Position numbers and translations under genes: made by a program. The notes beneath the pieces are model-generated. The model had not been told where the DNA came from. It saw only the letters and a list, made by a program, of their open reading frames with translations, and did not search any database. From an uncultured Bacteroidota bacterium (lineage in GTDB: Bacteria; Bacteroidota; Bacteroidia; Chitinophagales; Chitinophagaceae): a stretch of 10,898 nucleotides of DNA. The stretch's first letter is position 1, and the number at the start of each line of letters is the position of its first letter. The stretch lies in the NCBI GenBank assembly GCA_946479055.1, contig CAMLEX010000098.1, forward strand, positions 1 through 10,898. Reading direction: 5' to 3'. Below are positions 1-6,600 of the stretch, piece after piece.

Positions 1-1213
1 TATGTGCATAGTCAGCATTTTTTTTCCAACGTTCAATATTTTTTGCAGAACTGTCTTCCATATTGATATGACTTCCGAAACTTAGGATCAGTGCTTCATA
101 ACCTGTAGCGGCGCATTGATCAATAGCATTTTTTACCTCCTCATCATTTTTACTGACGAGATGCATAAAGATGGGATTGGCTGTAGTCCAGGGAGCAATG
201 CTTCGATACATTTTGCGGATGGCCAGCCCCCGCCTTTCGCGGTCATAACTATCCATCAGCAATTCAAAACTGCGTACCGATGTAAATGATTCTCCGGGTT
301 GCAGTTCAATACCGGGTGCCTTATCCGGATATATTTCGAGCACACAGGGCGTGTTATAATCATAGTTTACCTGCGAAGTATACGATGAATCAATTTTCCA
401 GTGTGTAGTCTGATCACTTATGTCGTACCGCATCGCATTATTGAAAGCATAATTGGTTTCAATATAAATTCCTTGTTGTTTCTTCATTATTTCCGGCTTG
501 CCAACCACGGCGCTTTCTTCTTCTACCAATGCCAATACTTCATTCTTTATCCGATCAATTTTAAAAGAGTTAGTTCCTTTGTTTTCTATTGTAACCCATT
601 TGGCAATTAAAGGAAGTTCATTATACAATGCATAATGCACTTTCACCATTACATCTTTCAATTCATCCTGGTTATTTTTATAACTAAAGCTTATTGTTTT
701 TCCGCCGGGCTGTTTTGTATTAGAAGCCCACCAGTTGCCGGCTTTCCAATTAACAAAGGGTTTTAATTCACTGATCTCATAATTGACAAATTGAAAATCA
801 TTTTCATTTTTAGTAAAGTTGTCTACCCATTCAGGCAACAAGTAGGCTTTTTCTTTTTGCCCATACAAGCCGCCTACGTTATATATTTTCCCATTAAGGG
901 TAATTACAGCTTCCGGCAATACAGCTCTTAACAACTGTTGTCCTGTGATCATGTTTTTATAATCAATACATGTGACATTAGGAGATAAACGAAAGGTTCT
1001 TTTTACCAGGCCATTGAATAAATGAATATCTTTTTTATCAGCACTCTGATTCACCTGCGCCTTTTGTATAACCGGCGAAACCAACCAATCGCCGCTAAAT
1101 AATTTTTCCTGATTTTGAGTACCCATAACTGCCGAAGCCGATTGTTGCGCCTGGGCTGTAACTACCTGCAAAGCAACTGTGGCTATTAAAATAGATTTTA
1201 CAAGTCTTGACAT
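1..1213 (-). CDS. Secreted glycoside hydrolase-like protein, N-terminal part (runs off left edge)
   Basis: An open frame of 404 codons starts with ATG at 1213 and has no stop before the window edge, so the C-terminus lies outside. Residues 1-22 form a signal peptide (SRLVKS, then a hydrophobic stretch, then cleavage at AQA|QQ), so the product is exported to the periplasm or beyond. Residues about 40-330 are rich in beta-strand patterns and aromatic residues, as in the N-terminal beta-sandwich of large glycosidases. From about residue 345 (NPIFMHLV, then AIDQCAATGYEALILSFGS) the pattern resembles the first strands of a TIM barrel, as in clan GH-D enzymes such as GH36 alpha-galactosidases. Catalytic residues are not in view, so family and substrate are uncertain. 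It lies 119 bases downstream of the sigma/glycosidase chimera, on the same strand. No promoter match or Shine-Dalgarno sequence was seen. Being a real secreted CDS is secure; the glycosidase call is moderate. Confidence 0.75.
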   Translation of the reverse strand, partial: MSRLVKSILIATVALQVVTAQAQQSASAVMGTQNQEKLFSGDWLVSPVIQKAQVNQSADKKDIHLFNGLVKRTFRLSPNVTCIDYKNMITGQQLLRAVLPEAVITLNGKIYNVGGLYGQKEKAYLLPEWVDNFTKNENDFQFVNYEISELKPFVNWKAGNWWASNTKQPGGKTISFSYKNNQDELKDVMVKVHYALYNELPLIAKWVTIENKGTNSFKIDRIKNEVLALVEEESAVVGKPEIMKKQQGIYIETNYAFNNAMRYDISDQTTHWKIDSSYTSQVNYDYNTPCVLEIYPDKAPGIELQPGESFTSVRSFELLMDSYDRERRGLAIRKMYRSIAPWTTANPIFMHLVSKNDEEVKNAIDQCAATGYEALILSFGSHINMEDSSAKNIERWKKNADYAH

Positions 1214-1332
1214 ATTACTGCGTCTTTAAAAAAAAACTGAAATGGTTTACGTTGAACGAGCTTTGATGAATAAGAATTTGTTATTTTATAAACTAATAAA
1301 TTTTCACGCCAATAAAAATTTGTAATTACTAA

Positions 1333-2154
1333 TCAATACACACCTGCAATATCCCTGGTTAAATTGATGGCAGCACCTCTTACTCCGTTGATCATTGGAT
1401 AAAGTTTCCAGTTATTTCCATCAACCTGTTCCAATTGCCAATCTTTTGCCGGATCAGCTAATAATTTTTTTACATATCGCGGAAAAGCATTGGCGGCCCT
1501 GGCATTCTCCCATCTTTTAATCGCCCTGAATATTTCATATTTATTTGGACAAGATTCAACGGATGATTTTGAAAGGTCAATCATATAAGTTGCACCAACA
1601 CCTACTGAAATCGCTTCGATATGCTCATAGTCTGATACTTTTGAAGTTGCGCCGATACTAAAATTTATACCAAAGGTTGCCGGAAAATAATTGGAATAAG
1701 CTACATCCCGCAGATCCTTACCTTCTGATGTTGTACTTCCCCATTTTCTTGACGCCAAATCATACATATTTGTACCTCCGCCAACATTCCATACACTTTG
1801 ATAATGCCATGAACCTTCTGAAAGTGTGGCGCCCATTATTCGCAAATCAGGCAGATTATAACTTGCAGCTTTTTCAAATAATTTTCGATGAAACCGCTTT
1901 ACTGCATAATAACCATGTCCCTGGTTAAAAAGAAATTCTTGCCCATCCCAATCATGGTCTGCGAAATCAACATTATACCGCCAAAGTTTTACAAACACAT
2001 CCGTCACCACGTCAGCGGCAGCATCATTATTCAAAATTTTTTTGGCAAAACGGCATAGTACCGGGAAGTAAATACGGATCAGGTACTGCCAGGCGGCAGC
2101 ATCGTTTTTCTTCAGCAGTTCTAAGCAGTCATTATCATTTTCAGCAGCAGCCAT
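1333..2154 (-). pseudogene. Chimeric ORF: ECF sigma factor N-terminus joined to glycoside hydrolase C-terminus
   Basis: Residues 1 to about 67 look like the start of an ECF sigma-70 factor: ELLKKNDAAAWQYLIR, then FPVLCRFAKKIL, then the region 2 signature DVVTDVFVKLW. Regions 2.3, 2.4 and 4, needed for promoter melting and -35 recognition, are absent. At nucleotide 1950-1956 the frame passes into a different protein, starting DWDGQEFLF and continuing with GATLSEGSWHYQSVWN, NYFP, EHIEAISVGVGATY, and WENARAANAFP to the end. This second part is not sigma-like. Its DxDGxE start and dense conserved Trp, Tyr and Gly pattern look like the C-terminal half of a carbohydrate-active enzyme; the family was not recognised. 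ATG at 2154 is preferred. A TTG two codons upstream (2160) is possible, and a TAG lies just before that. Either half alone would be truncated, so a gene remnant formed by deletion is likeliest. A true fusion or an assembly misjoin cannot be excluded. Confidence 0.6.
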
Positions 2155-2160
2155 ACTCAA

Positions 2161-2581
2161 CTATAAAAACAATTCATCCCAAACTAACAGTTATCACCAG
2201 GAAAAGCATTTTTTAAATACCTATTCAAATGAAACCAGGTTGTCAATTCTACTATCACGAATGAAAAGATAGGGAAATTTAGAGTTGTATGTAATGAAAC
2301 CGTTTGCGCAATTTTAATTTACCATAACTACTGCGATAATTTATACAACCCATATTCAGATAAGGTTGGATTAAGACGTGATGAAAGTATTCTTAGTCTT
2401 ACCTGCTTTGCTATTACTACCTTAAACCTGATCAATCTTTTGTAACCGACAGTAGATCCCTCTGCAATTTGTTTCCATTCGTTTCCAACCTGTCAACAAC
2501 CACTATTTCATTACATATTTGGAAGCAAACCAATACGGTTACGCTTCAAATCTTCTTCATCACTTATTTTTTAACCAGATC
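2161..2581. other. Gene-free intergenic stretch between the fucosidase and the chimeric ORF
   Basis: I see no convincing coding sequence here on either strand. The stretch is AT-rich. It contains a tandem near-repeat at 2471-2490 (GTTTCCATTC, then GTTTCCAACC, 8 of 10 identical), an imperfect inverted repeat at 2522-2547, and a short 6-base inverted repeat (TAAGAC at 2372-2377, GTCTTA at 2396-2401). Because the chimeric ORF starts at its left end, part of it is probably the original upstream region of the sigma factor gene. A partial match to the Bacteroidota -7 element (TTAGTTTG on the minus strand, 2187-2180) has no TTTG at the right distance, so no promoter is called. Confidence 0.6.
2522..2547 (-). 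repeat. Imperfect inverted repeat downstream of the fucosidase gene
   Basis: On the minus strand GAAGC and AACC pair with GGTT and GCTTC around a five-base loop, with a small internal bulge (GT against T). It begins 34 bases after the fucosidase stop. This position suits a transcript-end hairpin, but no T-run follows on the minus strand, so it is not a textbook Rho-independent terminator. It may stabilise the 3' end or be chance. Confidence 0.35.
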
Positions 2582-3934
2582 TTATTCAAGGATTAATTCA
2601 ATTACCGGTATTTCCATGTTTGGTTTTTGCTCAGGCAGTTGGAGCACAATATCATTATGACTATCGCTCTTTTTTATTTTTATTTCGGAAGCATCATGCA
2701 AAAACTGTGCGTACTTCATTTTGTTTTTATAACCCACCAGCATTAAACTATTTGTTGCCGGATATTCCATCAGGTGTATGTACAATCTTTTTGTTTTTGG
2801 ATTGTACGTGAGTAATGTATTTTCTGGAACATTAAAGCTTTCCGGCGCATCCTTACAACCATAAACAGAGCGGCTGTTATACTTCATCCAAATACTTAAA
2901 CTGTCCAGGGCCAGCTGTGCCCGATAGTCGAAATCACCTCTTGCAGTTGGACCAACGTTCAAAATTAAGTTTCCATTTTTACTTGCTGATGTAATCAGCA
3001 GTGTCAATAACTGGTGATTGGTTTTCCATGAATGTTCGTCCCGGTAGTAACCCCATGATCCGGAAAATGTTTGGCAAGTTTCAAATGGCATTGCATCAGT
3101 AGTTTTTTTTAACTGTGAAGGTGTTACCTGCTCCGGTGATCTGAAATCAGCTCCATCGGTATATTCATTCAAATCGAGCCTGTCATCCACAATAATACCT
3201 GGTTGCAATTTGCGGATCATCTTTAATAACTCAACTGAACCCCAATCGTTTTTTCCTTTTCCGTATTTACCCGGATAAGAAAAATCAAGCCACATGATAT
3301 CTATTTTGCCGTAGTTGGTAAGTAATTCACGCACCTGGTTGTGTAAATAAGTTTTGTATTTGTTCCAGTCCTTCCCTTTGTTTAAACGGACATAACCTGT
3401 ATCGGAATTTTCTTTCAGTCTTTGCGGATGAGTACCATCAATAGTAAAATCAGGATGATGCCAGTCGATGAGTGAATAATAAAATCCAACCTTAATACCT
3501 TCTGCTCTGAACGCAGCTAGCCACTCTTTTATAAGGTCCTTTTTTATTGGTGTGTTAGTTGATTTGTAATCAGTATATTTTGAATCGAATAAACAAAAAC
3601 CCTCATGGTGTTTGCTGGTAAGTACGGCATATTTCATTCCTGCAGCTTTTGCCATCTTCGCCCACTCTTTCGGATTGTACAAGTCGGGATTGAAATTGTC
3701 AAAATATTCCTGGTACTGTTCGTTGGTCAGTCTTTCATGCTGTTTTACCCATTCATGTCTTGCAGGCAAGGCATATAAACCCCAATGTATAAACATACCA
3801 AAACGGCTGTTTGTCCACCATTCCATTCGCTTTATTTTTTGTTCGGGTGTTTCATTAAAAAGTTTTTTTGTTTGCGCCTGTAGCACCATTGTCTGCAACA
3901 GCAATACAGCTATTATCAATTTCAATTTTTTCAT
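2582..3934 (-). CDS. Secreted GH29 alpha-L-fucosidase
   Basis: A 450-residue exported enzyme predicted to release alpha-L-fucose from glycans by a retaining mechanism. Residues 1-20 form a signal peptide (cleavage near LQA|QT) without a lipobox cysteine, so it is probably periplasmic. The GH29 barrel follows: RFGMFIHWGLYALP (His50), KHHEGFCLFDSKYTDY (His109, His110), GFYYSLIDWHHP, and the nucleophile motif IDIMWLDF with Asp217. Glu268 in RSPEQ is a candidate acid/base, but this residue varies across GH29. NGNLILNVGP closes the barrel; the last 90 or so residues look like the usual C-terminal beta-sandwich. Length and motif order fit the family with no sign of damage. The start is the ATG of MKKLK, directly before the signal peptide. 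The gene lies downstream of the susCD operon but behind its terminator, so it likely has its own promoter, which I could not pinpoint. The linkage specificity cannot be read from sequence. Confidence 0.93.
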   Translation of the reverse strand: MKKLKLIIAVLLLQTMVLQAQTKKLFNETPEQKIKRMEWWTNSRFGMFIHWGLYALPARHEWVKQHERLTNEQYQEYFDNFNPDLYNPKEWAKMAKAAGMKYAVLTSKHHEGFCLFDSKYTDYKSTNTPIKKDLIKEWLAAFRAEGIKVGFYYSLIDWHHPDFTIDGTHPQRLKENSDTGYVRLNKGKDWNKYKTYLHNQVRELLTNYGKIDIMWLDFSYPGKYGKGKNDWGSVELLKMIRKLQPGIIVDDRLDLNEYTDGADFRSPEQVTPSQLKKTTDAMPFETCQTFSGSWGYYRDEHSWKTNHQLLTLLITSASKNGNLILNVGPTARGDFDYRAQLALDSLSIWMKYNSRSVYGCKDAPESFNVPENTLLTYNPKTKRLYIHLMEYPATNSLMLVGYKNKMKYAQFLHDASEIKIKKSDSHNDIVLQLPEQKPNMEIPVIELILE

Positions 3935-4073
3935 ATTACTTTTTTAATAGTTGATATAATAAGTTAGATGTAGGTAATATTTTTTTTTCTGGGGCAGAGT
4001 TCGTTGAGTTCATAAATAACTGCAGTTCCACATTAAGCTGAAGTTGGTGGCAATTTATATTTGAGCTTGATTT

Positions 4074-4100
4074 TTAAAAGAACCCCGCCGTGGCGGGGTC
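4074..4100 (-). terminator. Rho-independent terminator of the susCD operon
   Basis: On the minus strand ACCCCGC pairs perfectly with GCGGGGT (4093-4099 with 4082-4088) around a four-base CACG loop, followed by TCTTTT. The stem is almost pure GC in an AT-rich gap, 45 bases past the stop of the DUF4998-like lipoprotein gene. On the plus strand no T-run follows, so it acts on minus-strand transcripts. It marks the end of the susC-susD-lipoprotein operon and separates the fucosidase gene. Confidence 0.85.
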
Positions 4101-4145
4101 TCTGCTGTTCTGCTTGCTCAAAACTAACTGCTGCATGAGAAAAAA

Positions 4146-5360
4146 TTAAGGATTATACCAAAATGAAATTTCACTCATATGAGATTCTGAATTATGATTA
4201 TCTATCGTATGTAATATCCGTATACGGATATATCTGAATTTTTGTCCGGAAGGATTATTAAGGCTCCATTTCAGTCCCTCAATCCCATTATCGGTTCGGG
4301 TAATATTCGCCAGCAATGTCCATCCTTTGGCATTAGATTCATCCATCCATCCGGCATCATTGGAAGGCAATGTAGTGGCAGCTCCCGTAATATCGGCAAT
4401 GCCCCACACTTCGAATTTATCTGGGTTGTGGCATCCACAGTCTTGTCTTCCCCATTCAGCAAATTGAGTAAGATTATACAATTCTCCCAGGTCAATGGTA
4501 AAATGCTGTGGCATAGGGTCCCACCAACCAGAATGGAATATATTAGGATAACCACCCGGGGAACCATCCCATATTTTTGACAAGTTGGTTCCATAAGCAT
4601 CTCCAGTAATATCATTGGGCAGGTTAATCTTTGCCCAGCCTGCTTTGTTCACTGGTACATTTTTTACCATTACCGAATCTTCTGCATTGGTAATAAATGT
4701 ATCAATAGCTATTGATACCGGTTTATAGGATGATCGTAAATAGATATAGGAGCCCAATTTATAGTTGGGAAGATTAGTCGAAAAAGAATCAGCACTTACG
4801 GTTGTGGTACGTATTGTATTGGTATTATCGGTGTACCGCACAACTGTTTCAATATTTATTGTGTCAGCTGCTATAAAATTTACAGTAACAGACCCATCAC
4901 TATTAAGCAAAGTAGCGTTGGATATATCAAGCCCCCGGTTATACAAACTATTCTTATATAGGGAGCCATAAGCCTTGACCGGTGGTAGTATTGTTGAAAC
5001 CGATTGATTCCCTGCATCATCTAACGAATAGATAATAAAATTATAACTTGATTCCGCCAATTGATCAATGTATAGTTTTAAAGTATCCCCGGTATTAAGT
5101 GATTTCGCATCAACTTCTTTGGAACCAGCTCCGTTATTCCAGGTGATTCTATATTTTTTTACCCGGTTATCAATTCCATGTATCCAGGCAAGCAATACCC
5201 TGCCGTTGCCAGGAAATGATTGAGCTCCTACTACTGCACCGGGATATATTTTTTCACCCGCATCTGTATATTTTTTATAGTCATCAGGTTTTTGGCAGCA
5301 CACTAACAGTATGGAGCCCAGGAGCAGACTTATGATAGTATAATGATTTTTTTTAAACAT
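4146..5360 (-). CDS. Surface lipoprotein, DUF4998-like N-terminus with C-terminal discoidin-like domain
   Basis: A 404-residue predicted lipoprotein. The N-terminus has a hydrophobic segment ending LLVCC, so the acylated cysteine is Cys22 or Cys21 (Cys22 fits the lipobox better), followed by QKPDD. Residues about 25-130 resemble DUF4998, with a fibronectin-like strand pattern (GNGRVLLAWI, VKKYRITWNNG, SYNFIIYSLDDAGNQS). A second beta domain spans about 140-235. Residues about 260-404 look like an F5/8 type C (discoidin, CBM32-like) fold: KIWDG, HFTIDLGELYNLTQF, NPDKFEVWG, KFRYIRIRI, and EISFWYNP at the end. Such lipoproteins in PULs are thought to be surface glycan-binding proteins; here that is inferred from context. 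It starts 18 bases after the stop of the gene upstream, so the two are co-transcribed, and it is the last gene before the terminator. No enzyme motif was seen. Confidence 0.85.
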   Translation of the reverse strand: MFKKNHYTIISLLLGSILLVCCQKPDDYKKYTDAGEKIYPGAVVGAQSFPGNGRVLLAWIHGIDNRVKKYRITWNNGAGSKEVDAKSLNTGDTLKLYIDQLAESSYNFIIYSLDDAGNQSVSTILPPVKAYGSLYKNSLYNRGLDISNATLLNSDGSVTVNFIAADTINIETVVRYTDNTNTIRTTTVSADSFSTNLPNYKLGSYIYLRSSYKPVSIAIDTFITNAEDSVMVKNVPVNKAGWAKINLPNDITGDAYGTNLSKIWDGSPGGYPNIFHSGWWDPMPQHFTIDLGELYNLTQFAEWGRQDCGCHNPDKFEVWGIADITGAATTLPSNDAGWMDESNAKGWTLLANITRTDNGIEGLKWSLNNPSGQKFRYIRIRILHTIDNHNSESHMSEISFWYNP

Positions 5361-5378
5361 AATTCTTACTATTTAATG

Positions 5379-6578
5379 TTATTGAGGATTTCCCCAAAAA
5401 GTAATTTCGCAGGCGTGAAAGAAGTCAGTATTACTCCAGTTTTGATGTATCTCCATCCTGATATACCTGACAGCAGGGGCAGATAAAGGAAAAACAAATT
5501 CTTCTCCCATACCATCAACACCCATTGCCTGTAGTTTGTCTTCTTCTGTAATTTCTCCGGCAGGTTTGCCCGATGGTTTTATGGATTCACAATCCCTCAG
5601 TTTCATCCATCCATTCCAGCTTCCCGTAGCATCCGGCGTTGAGGCGGTGCCCCACATGGTCCACTTCCTCGGATTACCGTGAGCAAATAACCACCCCCCG
5701 GGCCTTTGCATTATTTTAAACCGGCTCAATTTTACTACCATACCCATATCAAAAGTAAAGCGGTGTGGTTGCGGGGTAGATCCCTGCAATGTATGAAACC
5801 CCGGTTCGCCAAATTTACCATCCCACATATAATTCATTTCCCAACCCCATGCAGAGGGTTGATCATCGGGAAGCCTGTATTGCCTGAACTTTGTTTTATC
5901 TAATATTTTTTCTGCCATAGGCGTCACTGTTACAAACAACGTATCGGAATAGTTATTCCAGCGGTCTTTAATATAGGCGCCAAATATTCTTTCCGTGGTA
6001 TCATAGCCCCTAACCGAAAAAGAACCGTCTTTAATTTGCGTATAAAAAGTTTCAACCGGCACGAATTCATTATTGTGGTCTTTAGTTAAAATGACTAAGG
6101 CAATTTTGGCCTCATCCGGATTGTTGAACGTAACATTCACCCCGCCAAAATCTTCAGCTATCTGTAAGGAAGAAGCAATAATCCTGTACGGTGGGGTTGT
6201 AGGATTTACTTTTACGGTTACCGGTTCCGACCTGTTTTCACTCCTGTCAACCGCATATAAAGTGACGCTGTATTCACCAGCTTTATTAAAGCCATCAACC
6301 TGGATGGTATCACTATATCGTGAAGTTTTTGCCTGTCTTGTTGTAGTGCTATTAATAGAATATTCAGCCAGCACATACTGAAGGTCGGCATCCTTTGGCA
6401 GGGTATAGGTAATAGAAGCGGCGCCGGGGAGGTTAGTTACTTGTACATTCGTAACCACATCGGGCTTGATACCGTCTTTTTCAATAGGTCCCTGTGTGTT
6501 CATGTCTGGTTTATTACAGCCGGCAATAACCGATGATGTAAGTATAAGAACCAGCAGATAATTAAATATTATTCGCAT
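5379..6578 (-). CDS. Surface lipoprotein with DUF4959, DUF5126 and DUF5000 domains
   Basis: A 399-residue lipoprotein, with a signal peptide ending IAGC (Cys21) and then NKPD. Three domains follow in the order usual for these PUL proteins. A DUF4959-like fibronectin-type domain lies at about 28-127 (VTNVQVTNLPGAASITYTLP, GEYSVTLYAVDRSENRS). A DUF5126-like domain lies at about 129-225 (GVNVTFNNPDEAKIALVI, FGAYIKDRWNNYSD). A DUF5000-like discoidin fold lies at about 245-397 (YMWDGKFGEPGFHT, HRFTFDMGMVVKLSRFKI, NPRKWTMWG, VRYIRMEI, EITFWGNPQ). The likely job is binding glycan at the cell surface and delivering it to the SusC/SusD complex; this comes from family context rather than from a seen binding site. 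It follows susD by 22 bases and precedes the next lipoprotein by 18, in one operon. Length is normal and there is no sign of damage. Confidence 0.88.
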   Translation of the reverse strand: MRIIFNYLLVLILTSSVIAGCNKPDMNTQGPIEKDGIKPDVVTNVQVTNLPGAASITYTLPKDADLQYVLAEYSINSTTTRQAKTSRYSDTIQVDGFNKAGEYSVTLYAVDRSENRSEPVTVKVNPTTPPYRIIASSLQIAEDFGGVNVTFNNPDEAKIALVILTKDHNNEFVPVETFYTQIKDGSFSVRGYDTTERIFGAYIKDRWNNYSDTLFVTVTPMAEKILDKTKFRQYRLPDDQPSAWGWEMNYMWDGKFGEPGFHTLQGSTPQPHRFTFDMGMVVKLSRFKIMQRPGGWLFAHGNPRKWTMWGTASTPDATGSWNGWMKLRDCESIKPSGKPAGEITEEDKLQAMGVDGMGEEFVFPLSAPAVRYIRMEIHQNWSNTDFFHACEITFWGNPQ

Positions 6579-6600
6579 AAAAAAAATTTATCAGTAAAAA

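Noticed and set aside
401..610. Plus-strand ORF of 69 codons
   Set aside because: It lies antisense inside the left-edge secreted protein, whose frame is continuous and has a signal peptide; the product resembles nothing known.
1677..1928. Plus-strand ORF of 83 codons
   Set aside because: It is antisense to the enzyme-like half of the chimera, with no recognisable product.
2180..2229. Possible Bacteroidota promoter upstream of the chimera
   Set aside because: The -7-like element has a mismatch and the nearest TTTG on the minus strand is 38 bases away, much further than the expected 20 or so.
2372..2401. TAAGAC/GTCTTA inverted repeat
   Set aside because: Six base pairs with an 18-base loop is within chance for an AT-rich gap, and no gene end lies nearby.
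3612..3947. Plus-strand ORF of 111 codons with hydrophobic stretches
   Set aside because: It mirrors the fucosidase signal peptide and barrel start on the other strand; the hydrophobicity is a by-product of antisense reading.
4242..4580. Plus-strand ORF of 112 codons
   Set aside because: It is antisense to the discoidin-like domain of the lipoprotein gene and has no domain pattern.
4271..4615. Minus-strand ORF of 114 codons
   Set aside because: It is an alternative frame inside the DUF4998-like lipoprotein, whose own frame has coherent domains; there is no sign of a frameshift.
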